Shown here: positions 29,630 to 41,932 of the stretch, piece by piece
Layout: every line of letters begins with the position of its first letter
How positions within the stretch are numbered: the stretch's first letter is position 1
NCBI GenBank assembly: GCA_035048485.1
Contig: CM068590.1
Coordinates: 1,984,001-2,048,000 of the forward strand
Source of the DNA: Pteria penguin
Taxonomy: Eukaryota > Mollusca > Bivalvia > Pterioida > Pteriidae
Reading direction: 5' to 3'
Length of the DNA: 64,000 nt
The notes under the pieces: generated by a model
Told to the model about the DNA's origin: nothing
The model's input: only the letters and a program-made list of their open reading frames with translations
The model's database searches: none
Translations under genes and position numbers: made by a program

Positions 29630-29793
29630 AAATTTTGTTAAATTACACATTCAAAATTAATATATATTTTTCTTCATTTTAAATATTAAGGGCAATTACA
29701 ATACTGCTTTTAGTAAAGAAATGGAAAAAATGGATATATGACTAAGCTGTATAAGAAAAATAGAATAATCTTCACAAAATAGCGAAACAAAGC

Positions 29794-29801
29794 GAATAAT
29801 G

Positions 29802-29883
<82 letters not shown>

Positions 29884-29925
29884 CAACAACAACAACAACA
29901 AAAACAACAACAATAATAATTTGTA
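29794..29925. repeat. (AAT)n / (CAA)n microsatellite
   Basis: A run of uninterrupted ataataata from about 29794 to 29880 passes into caacaacaa to about 29915. It lies about 190 bases from the RNase-like exon, on its 5' side. Apparent poly-Leu and poly-Tyr frames here are artefacts of the trinucleotide run. Confidence 0.97.
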
Positions 29926-30337
29926 CAGGACTGCATCATGACATTTAATGTTCGCGAAATACAACGACTTTCGTTAGGTGTATTTCTTTTCAACTTAAGT
30001 TATGTCAGTGGTTCCTAGTCCATTTCAGGACATTTATTCATCAAAATATAATATTTATGTATTTTGTGATGTAGTGAATGGTAGTCTTTGTCAACTGATT
30101 GACCTCGATTAATACTATGTTGGAAGTGTTGTCAGATATGTTTTGTTACTTTTTTGACAGGTATGATTTATTTTCCTGGGAAAAATTTAGTTAGAAAACA
30201 ATTTGTTCCCTTCTCCATTTATTTAAATATGGGGTAAAATTCCAAATTGATTTTTTAAAATGTAAAATTAATATTTAAAAAAAATTGTCTTCATCATCAA
30301 GATTTAAAAAGATTAAAACAGGAATTATAATAATAAA

Positions 30338-30398
<61 letters not shown>

Positions 30399-30415
30399 AT
30401 AATAATAATAATAAC
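30338..30415. repeat. (ACT)n / (AAT)n microsatellite
   Basis: About 19 copies of act are followed by about six aat units. The surrounding 29930-30690 is AT-rich, with no gene that I can support. Confidence 0.95.
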
Positions 30416-30559
30416 AGTAATAATTATAAAACATGATAATAAGTATAATAATTCAATATGACATATTGATGAATACTATAAAACTTCTAATAATAATGTT
30501 GAAAATAAATATAGAAAAAATGACCGTCAAAATACAGTGCAGTATATTGAAGCTACAGT

Positions 30560-31125
30560 AATAGATTTGTTAATATTGTACTTTAGATATGTAAGTGAAA
30601 TAAAGCCTTTATAAAATTACCTTACAGTACGGGTATTCTTATATATGCTTACTTCTGGGAAAAAATGTTCCATCTGATTTTCCGCTCATGCTGAATTCTG
30701 TTTATATACGAGCCGGATTCTTCCTGCTTAACTTCAAAATCTTAAGACCAACAAGCTTTTTTTTTTTGAGTAAACATATCAAATTCGGATAAAGGATAAA
30801 GCGTATTACTTCAGGGAAAGGGAAAGCCATCTGACTAAGCTGTACGGTAGAGGTCATCTTCAAATTTGCCGTGAGGATGTCGAAGTTGAATACAATTTTG
30901 TTGGATTTAACTAGGAAAACTATCTGCCACACATGTTGTTTTCAATGTTTGGGTCAACTACATGTACTCATATTAGAATGGAATGAAAGGTATCTCAATG
31001 ATTCTGAGAAATACAAAAACAAATATAGGAATGCTTTGATAAAGAATACTCTACATCAAATTATTGATGTCAAATGTGACTTTTAGGAAAAAAGTCAATT
31101 TTATTCAAATCTTTAAGCTTAATTA
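30560..31125. repeat. Segment shared with 46740-47350
   Basis: The string ctgaattctgtttatatacgagccgg and the runs that follow (aacttcaa, gtttgggt.aacta, ggaatgaaaggtatctcaatgattct) occur in the same order and orientation near 46895-47190. No coding function is visible. Past about 31110 the two copies part: here a minus-strand Penelope-like tail begins, and in the other copy a plus-strand RT fragment continues. Confidence 0.75.
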
Positions 31126-31136
31126 GGAATGCAAAC

Positions 31137-31350
31137 ATGATGGATAAATCCAAACCACAAGTCCAAATATCATGAAACCAAAGGACATACAAAATCAGTG
31201 AAAATGAAAAACAAATGGAAAATAACAAAATATGTCTACTTGAAGAGCATATGTGAACCCCTGTGATGGAGTGAGATCAGGTGCCCGGGGAGAGTGAGCA
31301 TCTTCTGCTTGCTAGCAACACCCGTCACATATACCCAGTAGAAAGAGTCA
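31137..31350 (-). mobile_element. 3' tail of Penelope-like element (intact-length copy)
   Basis: Read on the minus strand, this follows the RT stop and contains ctttctactggg, ggtgttgctagcaagcag, gggcacctgatctcactcc, cacaggggttcacatatgc, cttcaagtagacatatt and ends in gtttggatttatccatcat. The same roughly 190-bp sequence recurs without any RT at 38706, 41785, 42117 and 60872. That is what 5'-truncated copies of one retroelement family would look like, and it identifies this as the shared 3' end. Confidence 0.7.
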
Positions 31351-31451
31351 AATCGTGTAAATTCCATATGTATTTATATATGGAAAAGTCGAAGTAGGTA
31401 ACCTTCTAGTATAGAAGGTGTCAAATCTGTGTAAAATGATCGGAATCGGTC

Positions 31452-32510
31452 TCAGTCCAGAATATCATTTAAAAGTCTGGATAACGAGATATCATATGGA
31501 GTAATAAGAGTCTCGTAACGACCGTAGAACTTCCCCAGTGACGTTGCTAGTCTAGCACATATATAACCCTGGTTGAGCAGCTTAATTGAAAGTCGCCTAG
31601 CCCTCAGAACAAAGTCATTGTAATTTGAACATGCTCTGGAATAACGTATTAACTGAGATATGAATACGCCGTATACAGGCTATGATGAAATGTTGCTACT
31701 TATGAAAGGAAAGTTTGTGATAGCGAAATTGAAATCGTCACATTTGTCATAGAGTGAGGTGTTCAATTGACCATTAATGTCGAAAGACAATATAATATCT
31801 AAATACGAAGTAGAATTACTACTTTCTGTGGTTTCTTTGACCTCCAGTTCACTTGGATAGATGATGTTACGGTAATCCGCGAATGAAGGATTATTAATTG
31901 AAAGTAAGTCATATATACATCTGTAAGTAAAATTGAAGCCAAGAGCCAATTGATTTTTTCCTTGCGAAAGCAAAGACTGAATGAATTCAGCTTCGTGTGA
32001 GTAAAGGAATATGTCAGCCAGAAGCCGAGCACAGTTAGTGCCCATTGGAATGCCGACAAAAACCTTACCTCCAAACACCACAAAAGTGTTATCGATAAGA
32101 AAGTTCAACATCTGGATTACATCTCTTTCAGTGTATTTATTTTTGGAATCAGAATTTTCCCTAACAAAGTAAGTTTTATCGTGGCCTATTACTATATATT
32201 TGAATTTGCGGCTTCCGTTTTTTACTAGTAAATGCATTTTGAATAATTTCCGCTAATCTGTCTTTTAATTTTTGATGAGGGATCATTATATAAAGAGTCG
32301 AAAAGTCAAAAGATTTGATGGAGTGAATTTTAGTAAAACTTTTTGATTTTAGATGTTCTAACAACTCTTTTGAATTTTTAAGGATCCACATTTGATTAAT
32401 GAATTTAATCCTAATTCTTTCAGTAGGCTGTCAAAGTAATATTTCTTACAAGTAAATATATAATTATTAGATGCTTTATCTGCTGGTGTATCACACAATA
32501 TCTGTAAGTC
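31452..32510 (-). pseudogene. Penelope-like reverse transcriptase, decayed
   Basis: The minus strand encodes the C-terminal half of an RT in broken frames. From 5' to 3' I see a fragment near 32510-32400, then MWILKNSKELLEHLKSKSF with SFDFSTLYIMIPHQKLKDR (32391 onward), then after a frameshift near 32220 a frame with VGIPMGTNCARLLADIFLYS, SELEVKETTESSNSTSYLD and LYDKCDDFNFAITNFPF. An in-frame TAG at 31680-31682 is followed by more conserved sequence (YGVFISQLIRYSRAC...) ending at 31452. The palm aspartate pair is damaged: where related elements have Y-I-D-D, this copy reads R-C-I-Y-D-L. Family placement as Penelope-like rests on the GIPMGTNCA and FDFSTLY motifs from memory. No endonuclease domain is visible in the window. 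Confidence 0.75.
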
Positions 32511-32514
32511 TTTG

Positions 32515-32880
32515 TGGAGATATTGTTGAGTATTCTTGCCGACAATCTGTTCACTTCTATGTTGTCACTGATTCTTGCCAAGAATCTCTCAACTCTTGAT
32601 TCTTGTAGACAATCTGCAAAGCTCCTGATTCTTGCCGAAAATGTGCTAAACTGTTGGATCTTGCCGACAATCTGCTACACTTTTGAATCTTACCGAAAAT
32701 CTCATTATCTCTTGATTCTCACCGACAGTCTGCAAAACTCTTGACTTTTGCAAAACCTTTGATCCTTGACGACAGTCTGCTAAACACTTGATTCTTGCCG
32801 ATAATCTTCCAAACTCTTGATTCTGGACGACAATTTGTTAAATCATGATTCTTGCCGACAATCTGCTAATCTACAGGTTC
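32515..32880. repeat. ~30-bp minisatellite 'cttgccgacaatctgct'
   Basis: About 12 imperfect units of roughly 30 bp follow the pattern ttgattcttgccgacaatctgctaaactc. The paralogous tract at 48590-48985 has matching units in the same order (for example aagctcctgattcttgccg and ttgaatcttaccgaaaatc), so the array predates the block duplication. Frames here are repeat artefacts. Confidence 0.9.
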
Positions 32881-34200
32881 TAAGTATGATAATATTGTAT
32901 ATTTCATTAATATAAGATATAATATTTTGAAATGAGATTAAGTTTTCTTTTTAAAGAAATTCGAAATTCTTCAATGATAATTACCATTTGCTTCTTAGCA
33001 TATCATATCAAAGGGTCAAAACATCTGATAATACAGTCGATTCCCTTTTTATTTACTCCATCTGTTCAAGGAAATCAGACGATTTTGCCCAAAAGGTGGA
33101 CACTGTAAATGTTATCTGTACATTCAATAGACAAACGTATTTTGGAAAAGTTCTACCCACTTCTGAATGTGTAGCGCGAAGAAGTATTCGAGAGAAATAG
33201 CTGGACTATTTGCCCCACATCTTACACGTTATTCCGAAATCCTATTTCACTCATTACAATTAAGTTGAAAATTTTAGTCCACGTAACCTTGAAATTTATA
33301 CAAAGTTTTTGTGCGAGATATCTTTCTTGTTGCTTTCGTAAACACCTACCAAACACTTTACAAGCAGACGAGATCGGTAGGGTGGGAGACAAAGGAAACC
33401 AATTTATTGTTCGTCTATGTATAAAAGAAAAAAGAGGAGTTACCGGCTCACTTATGTGGCAGAAGTCACCATGGAGTATAAGCCCATATTGATACTGTCA
33501 TCGCCGAACAAGAAATATCTATACAAGTGATTTTCTGGTATGGTGTTGTCTGTAGAACCTGTTTGGATTGGCCTCATATAAACTATCATAAGTGGGATAA
33601 AGTCCTTGCCTTCTCATGTAATGATGGGATTCACATCGCTCGGTGTAAAATCTAGTGACTAGGTCAGTAGATGACTAAGTAACTATAAATACCTGGTATA
33701 AAACCTAGTGAAGTTTAAAAGCATCTACTGTATCTTTTGTTGGGGAATTTTAAATTCCTTTAGGACACCAAAAATAGGACATAAGCTACGGTCTTCAAAT
33801 TCCTTATAAGTAGGGGCCGGTTTCAACTTTTTGACAGTTGAAAATGTCATTTTTCAACTAAGGAAATAAAATGTAAATCGATAAACAAACACATAAATCG
33901 TCAGAAAGAAAAAACCCGTGTTGTCATTCCTAGTTCGATTTAGGACAACCAATCAAGAACATAATTTTCAAGAAGAAGAAAGCAATATACTATGTTTCAG
34001 TATATTAAATTTCGCTGATGGTTTATCTTTTGTGAAAACTTTATATAAACTTTGAAAGGAACTCTTAAAATAGGTCGACGTTTTCCAGAACAAAAGGTCA
34101 TTAAAACAAGGTCGGTTTATTGGTCTGTTATTTTCGGAAATTATTTTTAATACGGTATACTTGATAATGAACGTAATGCATGTTAAAGGCGTAGGAATTC
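32881..34200. other. AT-rich spacer, partly paralogous to 48985-50170
   Basis: Shared runs include tctaagtatgataatattg, atatcatatcaaagggtc and aaggtcattaaaacaaggtcggtttattgg, the last at 34094 and 50122. Apart from the short frame at 33725-33850, no gene is supported. Confidence 0.6.
33725..33850 (-). CDS. Small conserved exon-like frame, copy 1 (41 aa)
   Basis: The minus strand encodes 41 residues starting MTFSTVKKLKPAPTYKEF and containing SLCPIF. The paralogous block encodes MTFSTVKKLKPAPAYEEC...SLCPIF at the matching place (49825). The identical first 13 residues, despite flanking divergence, hint at coding constraint, although short shared ancestry alone could give this. A cttag|ttgaaaaatg acceptor-like sequence precedes the Met here. 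The two copies differ in frame after the shared motif, so at least one is broken. I do not recognise the family. Confidence 0.3.
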   Translation of the reverse strand: MTFSTVKKLKPAPTYKEFEDRSLCPIFGVLKEFKIPQQKIQ

Positions 34201-34370
34201 CGTAAATATTCTATGATGAACATAAAACGGATGTACAAAGATGTGCACTGAACGTAAAACAAATGAACAACAATGGGGACAAAATGTGAATCGGATGAAC
34301 AGAAATGTGTACTGATTGTATATATGAGGTACACAATTTCGTGCAGTAACATTATAGCGGTAAAACATGA
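34200..34370. repeat. ~35-bp imperfect minisatellite 'gaacgtaaaac..atgaacaa'
   Basis: Units such as ggatgtacaaagatgtgcact, gaacgtaaaacaaatgaac and cggatgaacagaaatgtgtact follow one another. The paralogous tract at 50245-50480 has about two more units. Both are followed by the same aggtacacaatttcgtgcag sequence. Confidence 0.65.
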
Positions 34371-34730
34371 AATGAGAGATATGCAGTCAAATTGATAACT
34401 TAAAGTGTAAAGGACGTGCAGAAGAAGAACAACAGGTGTATTAAGGAGAACGCTATCAATTCAGTCGAGTGTAATTATTGTTTTACAATGTAGTATTGTT
34501 TCATTTCATCTGTGGCAGGCAATGTCATTTTAATCTGTTATTATCACACCTATGGGAAATTTCTCCTTTATACAATAAGTGTCAAAGAAATTGCGTTTGT
34601 CATCTACAAGTCGTTTCAATTAGTTGACTATAAGTTAGACTCATTTCTTAGGTTAAACATGCTTAAAACTTAAAGTTAACGGCACCTTGGAGTTTCAGTG
34701 GTTCATTTGAAGAGATTTGGACAAACATTT

Positions 34731-34961
34731 TTATACTGTTCTCATTGACCAGGACTAACCACAGATAATGTTAGATCATGGTAACTGACATGAGGATGAT
34801 TGCTGTTTATACTGTTCTCATTGACCAGGACTAACCACAGATAATGTTTAGATCATGGCGGCTGACATGAGGATGATTGCTGTTTTTACTGTTCTCATTG
34901 ACCAGGACTAACCACAGATAATGTTAGATCATGGCGGCTGACATGAGGATGATTGCTGTTT
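34731..34961. repeat. Three-unit satellite A outpost
   Basis: Three 76-bp satellite-A monomers (one with an extra T near 34849, one with gtttttac) stand alone 15 kb from the main array. They are followed directly by linker sequence (tgtgttctccac, ttttacggctgag) like that which follows the main array at 19704. Confidence 0.97.
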
Positions 34962-35490
34962 ATGTGTTCTCCACTTACATTGTTTTACGGCTGAGACAGA
35001 TTAGACCAAGCTTGCTTATAACGCCATGGTATTGATAACTGCAGTTCTCGTGGTTTATTTCTGTGGTGACTGATTTTCTTGATTATATTTTCTAATTGAC
35101 CATAGCTGACCGCATATAATGTTACCTTGCAATATGTAGTATATTGCTACCACCAGTACTGTAGTAATTTATGTTATCATCAAAATAGAATACCTATACT
35201 CTACTGTGACGAATTTTGTATTTTAGTCCTCATTCACTAAATACGTATCGTTTTCAGATTTGCTTTTTTCTTCTGTCCTTTGATTGTGCTGCTTTTTACG
35301 ATGAGTGGAAAGGTGGGAGACCGTAAACCGGTTAGCCACACTAATTAAGGGACGTTTGTTATTTAATTGACCGTCCTACGTTGATATCGTAACTGCGGTG
35401 CAATCGAATATTTTGGTTATCTTCTTTTCTGAGCCTGTCCTTAGTGATTTGTGTCATACAGCTTGGTCAGTTGTCCTCTTTTTTTTCTCT
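34962..35490. repeat. Linker paralogue with one satellite-B-like unit
   Basis: Diverged linker sequence follows the outpost: gtttatttctgtggtgactgattttcttgattatattttctaattgacc parallels 19800-19860. It ends at 35431-35485 with a single unit, cctgtccttagtgatttgtg followed by tcatacagcttggtcagttgtcc, which matches the satellite-B monomer. A further diverged relative is at 48290-48545, sharing gtaaaccggtta.ccacac. Confidence 0.7.
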
Positions 35491-36520
35491 GTTAAGTTTA
35501 GCGTGTGTGTTTAATCAGAAGTGCAGGGTGTGACTACCCGAACAGAACACGCTTTTTCTTTAATTTCTGGCATGTAGCCATCCTTATTTTCAATTTCATT
35601 TTCTTTGTGTGGTTTTGAATAACAACGAGTGTGGCTACAGAAATCGTCCGATAGAAAACATTCAGTCAACAAGGATCTTTTCTTGACACCTTTATTATAC
35701 AATAGGTAATTGTTTAATATGAAAAGAAACATAATTCAGAACACATCATGAATGTAAACGTGTCAAACAAAGCTTTTATGATGAGTCGATGGATCTTCTA
35801 TAGAGACAACATTTTTGAAATAATTCAATTTTTTCTACATCTTCTACATTTATATCCCTTTGAATGATCTAGAGGTTCCTAAGGGTATCTGGCCCAAAGT
35901 GACAGCCTCAGCCTGTGTGTTCATTTTAAATTTCTGATTTACAGATATCTAAATATGTTGAAATTACGGAAATTGCATGTGCAACAACTCAATGATAATT
36001 TAAACAGAAAAAAAGAAAAAAAAATATCATCAGCAAACATAATAGAACAAAAGATTTTAATACTTAATCACAGTATAATGCAAATATTGATAAGTTGATA
36101 TCAGGTACTGTAGACTTTGAGTTCGATTCCCGGAATGTGCCACTGTGTTGAAGAGGCAGGTTACTTCCTGCTTCGGTGTCGCGATAGAAGGGTTGAAAGC
36201 GAAGTAAACACAAAACAACCAACTTTATATTTATTAATACATAAAAGATGTAGTCAAAATATGACCATTCTATTGAAAATTCTATAATACACTATACAGT
36301 GAAATATGCTTTACTGATAATCTGATTAAAGGATTCCTTAATATAAAGACTATCTCTCAAATGAGCATTTTACACTGTATTTTTCAGTCATCATAGTGTG
36401 AATTTTTTTTAAAAAATAACATCTTAATTAAGGTGACTTTTTATTTAGATGATCATTATCAACAGTTTCGACTATATCAAAAAGTATACAAAGCACTATA
36501 TTATAGATATAGAAAATATA
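35491..36520. other. AT-rich spacer without recognisable gene
   Basis: I see no convincing coding sequence. At 36118-36140 a gagttcgattcccgg string resembles a Pol III B box, but no matching A box is evident. Confidence 0.5.
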
Positions 36521-36524
36521 TACG

Positions 36525-36750
36525 TTTTAAGTTTGTGCACCAGATGCGCATTTCGACAATTTATGTCTCTTCAGTGATGCTCGTAGCCGAATGGTTGGAA
36601 ATCTCATATCATGTAAATATTTGAAGAGCAGTATTGAAACCAAAATGACCGAAAAAATTAACCAAAGAATCAGTCTAAGGACAGAGCTATGTCTGCGGAG
36701 ATACTCCTTAGTTTTAGAGTAATTTACATAATTTCATGACGGCAAATTTT
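36525..36750 (+). mobile_element. Dispersed repeat R3 (bivalve-type interspersed element)
   Basis: The segment gtgcaccagatgcgcatttc, tctcttcagtgatgctcg, ccgaatggttgg, atttgaagagcagtattgaa and ctaaggacagagctatg recurs inverted at 40185-40412. Diverged direct copies lie at 39640-39870 and 63090-63300. It has no coding capacity. I recall such sequences as common in bivalve genomes but cannot assign a class. Confidence 0.7.
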
Positions 36751-36908
36751 AAGTATATATTTTAAGTCAGTACATAAGCACTGAAAACTAGACATGATGC
36801 CCTCGGGGACCATAATAGACAACAAATAAATGATGCAAAAGTAACTAAGTGTTCAATGCTCGGCATATCTGTAGTCCTCAAGTTATAATCAAAATAATTT
36901 AATATTAT

Positions 36909-37384
36909 TCAAAACTTAACTATATTTCTTTCTAGCTTTAGACTACCATCTTTGTTCGAAATTGGATATGCAGTAACTATATATCCATTATTACCAAGAA
37001 GTGCTCCAAGCACTTTTTCATCAGAAATATAGTAGAGTACCGCAAATCCCCTTGGATGCCCTTTAGTATCGTAGTAAAGAATGCTTCTGTCTGCCATAAT
37101 ATCATGTGTGTAGTTTGATACGTCCTCCGCGTTATGTATACTTGGAATCAATGCTAAACATGCGCATGGTGTCCTTTCCAAATGTGTTTTAGCCCAGAGT
37201 CGGCATCACCTTCCTCTAAATACACCCTACCTGAAGCAGTCACAGGTTCGTTTGTTAACTCTTGCTTAACGACTTGTTCAAGACCAGGGTTCTGACAATT
37301 CACATCGCCATTTTTCTTTCTCTAGAGTATGTTTCATCGGATTATCCCCAATCGTTGTGCTATTGTTGTAAATGTCTAACGTAG
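36909..37384 (-). pseudogene. BECR/PBECR-like RNase-fold family, copy 2 (broken)
   Basis: The minus strand preserves the family's full order but in several frames. After a splice-acceptor-like ttttcag (37387-37385) the expected start codon position reads ATA instead of ATG. Next come a diverged GVKH-type block, an LEEGDADSGLKHIWKGH block holding the first conserved His, a frameshift near 37170, and an intact C-terminal part with NAEDVSNYTHDIMADRSI, GHPRGFAVLYY and NGYIVTAYPISNK. The tail is longer than in the other copies. Loss of the start and the frameshifts make this a pseudogene. The conserved Gly/His core and TAYP strand help define which residues the family keeps. Confidence 0.7.
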
Positions 37385-38539
37385 TCTGAAAACATGTTAA
37401 AATTGATTTTTATGAACACACATGTTCTTTGTTTTTGATATATTTTTATATGAGTGTTTTCGTATCTCTCAGAGAATCTATATTGTAGGTTAACACTTCT
37501 TGTACATAAATTGACAAATAGAAGCAGAGATGCGACCAGGTTTCGGAGGGAAGTAAACCGTAAAGCATATCATGCTTTGCTTGATACACAAATACACAAA
37601 TTAGAAATGTTAAAATCTAAAAACTATACAAAATATTTTGTCACTACATGCATGAGAAGAATATGGATGAACCTTGTATGGAAGGTGAACCAAACACACA
37701 TCACATTTCCAATGGTATGAAAAGAAATCCAAACACATACAAGGCATTTTTCCAAACTCAAATGGAAACAAGAAAACGTGGAGAATAAAACTGGAAATAC
37801 TGAAATTTATTTTTATCATACCACGTCATGCGGATTGATCGCGAAGATGTTGAATCTAAAGATATGAAGGGAAGAATATATTGATTTAGCTGTATGACAT
37901 ACAGGGCAAAAAAGAATAAGCAAAATAAAACAGAATAGAATGGAAAATATTCTAATATTATACGATTAAGGACAGTTACTTGACGTTGCCATCGTCACTA
38001 ATTCGGAGTGGTTATCCAGTTTAGTGGCCCAACTTCCAAACGCACAAAAAGCAACAGATTGAAGGGAAATGAACAGGCATCTGACTAAGCTGTAGGGCAG
38101 AATTCACCAAGGAGACAATAAAAATCGGTATACGTAATGCAATACATCCATTACATTACGAAAATATTGATGGTACGACTGTTGCGATACCGACTTAGGA
38201 CACTCAGCCGAGTAATACACGGTACCCAATTGAAAGAACACACATTAAATTTGTATACCTAACAATTCGGTATAATTTCAAAAATAAGGGCATGTAAAAC
38301 ACAATCTGTATTTTTCTCATATGTCTGAAGTTATCAACTTTGCGTTCATAACATTTTTTTGCGTTTTCAAACCCTCGGAAATATCAAAATAAAAAGAAAA
38401 TACTTCGTAAATAAAGTGGGTATTCCATAAATACAACTATAACTTGACTTTGCGCATGCGAAGTTTAATCAAAACAAATACGATGAAGTTTATTTACCTC
38501 CCCCTCCACCAGTGTCCATGATGCGGTGGCTTCCGAATT

Positions 38540-38580
38540 CGATCACGTGATAAGTTGGCTGTAAACATTCTGTTTACAAA
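38540..38580. promoter_or_regulatory. CACGTG box and inverted forkhead-type sites
   Basis: An 8-bp palindrome tcacgtga (38543-38550) is followed at 38560-38578 by tgtaaaca-ttc-tgtttaca, a perfect inverted pair of the forkhead core TGTTTAC. No gene is visible downstream, so function is only a possibility. Confidence 0.25.
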
Positions 38581-38705
38581 CATCGCGTTTAGAAAACCAT
38601 GTCTCACTTAATACGACGAGTTTGATCACAACATTCGCAAGGATCCTTTTCTAATAAGTTTTAGGCTTATATATATAATCAAAACAATTTAGAATAAATT
38701 AACCT

Positions 38706-38903
38706 AGGTGTTGCTAGCAAGCAGGAGATGCTCACCCCCCCCCCCGGGCACCTGATCTCACTCTATCACAGGGGTTCACATATGCTCTTCAAGTAGACAT
38801 ATTTTGTTATTTTCCATTTGTTTTTCATTTTCACTGATTTTGTATGTCCTATGGTTTCATGATTTTTGGACTTGTGGTTTGGATTTATCCATCATCTTTA
38901 CAC
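38706..38903 (+). mobile_element. Penelope-like 3' tail, truncated copy
   Basis: This runs from ggtgttgctagcaagcagg, through a C9-10 run, gggcacctgatctcactc, acaggggttcacatatgctc and ggacttgtggtttgg, to atccatcatctttaca. No RT sequence precedes it. It sits in the roughly 690 bp present here but missing from the paralogous block near 62220, so it arrived after the duplication or was lost from the partner. Confidence 0.8.
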
Positions 38904-40184
38904 TGTAATATGCATTGTACTAGCGAATATAGGGTATACAGCTTCAAAAGTTTACAAATAATAATCCAAATAAAGTTCAAGTGTAGAGGTCATAAAAAGT
39001 TTCAAAGAAAAACAACTTAACATCGAAAATATATTATTCACATTTACATGATTTATAAGTATGTGCTTTGTCCTACAGAACAAAATTAAGGTCTCTGATA
39101 TGTAGGTATCTCGACTAAGTTCTCTGATATGTAGCCTTGTAGGTATCAAGCGATAGAGGAGACAAGTTTCAGAGATTTACTTTGAGAAGGTTTAGACAAT
39201 GTCCGTCAAGAGTCATCATCGCCCTTCTATTCAAAATAATATGCTGAATGAAAAGTCTGTATAGAGATGTAAAGTCTCAACTACAAAGCTTATGGGACGT
39301 TTTCATCTCGCAGAGACCTTTAATATGAGACACGGCATTAACCCCTTTCAAATCACTTTGGCATTTAAGATAATATGAAACTGTGGGCATGGGTCTCTGA
39401 AAAACAGACAGGGTAGCAAGTACCCATGAAAAATAAGCGTCTCCCATAAAACAAACATTTCAATGTAGCTTAGGTCAATGATCATTTCGGATATCTTATA
39501 TGTGCTTTTTAACAAGTACTGTTTAAGCTATACAGTGGTGGCCAGGAAATATTTCTGTTGGCTGAGATTTAATTGGTGCCGTTCAGGAAATATTGGCAAG
39601 GCAAGCTGAGACTTCAATCAAAAAAATGAAAGTGAAATCATATATACATATATCAATTCAGCGCACCATAGGCACATTTCGAAAACTTCTTTCCCTTCAA
39701 TGATACGCGCTGCTGAAACTGTAAATGTCCAAAGTATAATTACATGTATATCAAGAGCAAATTTATATCTGAATTGACCTTTAATGAAGAGTCAAAGAAA
39801 CAATCGAAGGACAGAGTTATGTACAAGGGAGACACTCTTTAGTTTTCCTTTAGTTGTCTCATTAAATATTTGAAGTATTTAAGACTTCCCTTCTTTAGTG
39901 ATAAGGCTAAATTCTAGTTTTTTTTGGTCTTAATTTCTAAAATTTTCAAGTATATGTTATTTCAGTTAAACCGTTATCAGTCTTTTGTCAGTGGTGACTA
40001 AGTTGACAGCAAAAATCAAATAAAATCAGCGCAACGAATATTTCCATGTCACAAAGAAAGATTGTCTATGAATCATTTCCATTTATTTTATTCCGATTAA
40101 GAATCCAAGTTTAATCGCGGTGATATGATGTATTGATATGTCAGCTCATAGTTAAAGATGAAGTTAATATTATTAGTACTATTT

Positions 40185-40412
40185 TCAGTCAAATTAAGTA
40201 AATCACTCTAAAACTAAGAAGTAACTCCCTCATGTATAGCTCTGTCCTTAGATAGATTCTTTGGTTCACTTTTCGGTCATTTTAATTTCAACACTGCTCT
40301 TCAAATATTTACATATTATGAGAATTCCAATCATTTGGCCAGGAGCATCACTGAAGAGACATAAGTTGTCGAAATGCGCATTTGGTGCACAAAATTAAAA
40401 GGTATATATGTT
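40185..40412 (-). mobile_element. Dispersed repeat R3, inverted copy
   Basis: This is the reverse complement of the element at 36525 (gatagattctttggttcac, catcactgaagagacataag, gaaatgcgcatttggtgcac). The paralogous position near 63560 lacks it, so this is a post-duplication insertion. Confidence 0.75.
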
Positions 40413-40510
40413 TTATATTTATTGTAGTAGTAGTAGTAGAAATAATAAAGGGGATCGAAAGTAAATAGTAATTACAGGAATATGGTAAAGAAAAACAAAA
40501 CAAAAACAAC

Positions 40511-41510
<1,000 letters not shown>

Positions 41511-41636
41511 CGTATGTGTTAATCCTTTTTTTATTATTTCAAGGGTTTAAATCCCCATTAAAAATAAAGCTGTATTTTAAAACAAAAACTATCATAGCAT
41601 ATATATTATTTTTTTTTTCAATTGGGTTATGCATGA

Positions 41637-41784
41637 TACCCTAGGACAAAGTCATGCATGAAGGAGATACCCTAGGACAGAGTCATGCATGAAGAAGATA
41701 CCCTAGGACAGAGTCATGCATGAAGAAGTTACCCTAGGACATAGTTATGTATGAAGGAGATACCCTAGGACAGAGTCATGTAAA
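41637..41784. repeat. ~31-bp minisatellite 'ataccctaggacagagtcatgcatgaagaag'-type
   Basis: Five units start at about 41637, 41667, 41698, 41729 and 41760, each with a ccctagga core and a gtcatgcatg or gtcatgtaa end. The last unit runs straight into the Penelope-like tail at 41785. Confidence 0.93.
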
Positions 41785-41932
41785 GATGATGGATAAATCC
41801 AAAGCACAAGTCCTAAAATCATAAAACCAGAGGACATACAAAATCATTGAAAACGAAAAACAAATGGAAAATAACAAAATATGTCTACTTGAAGAGCATA
41901 TGTGAACCCCTGTGATGCAGTGAGATCAGGTG
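41785..41932 (-). mobile_element. Penelope-like 3' tail, left arm of inverted pair
   Basis: This minus-orientation copy runs from gtaaagatgatggataaatcc to gagatcaggtg. It lies at the junction between the 31-bp minisatellite and the 22-bp satellite. Confidence 0.8.

Larger units (their letters stand above)
37233..40510. repeat. Segmental duplication, copy 1 (partner 61081-63650)
   Basis: Shared collinear strings include acaggttcgtttgttaact, gtttcg..g.gaagt..accgtaaagcatatc, ccaaaagcaacagattg-like text, gcaatacatccattac, atgtgctttgtcctacag-like text, aatcactttggcatttaag and aggaatatggtaaagaaa-like text. Copy 1 has extra material at about 38245-38940 and 40185-40412, absent from copy 2. No gene other than the RNase-like remnant is visible. 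Confidence 0.85.

Noticed and set aside
29710..29993. Poly-Leu and poly-Tyr frames
   Set aside because: They are translations of an AAT/CAA microsatellite.
36100..36200. Possible tRNA gene or SINE head around gagttcgattcccgg
   Set aside because: There is a B-box-like string only, with no A box at the right distance and no cloverleaf pairing.
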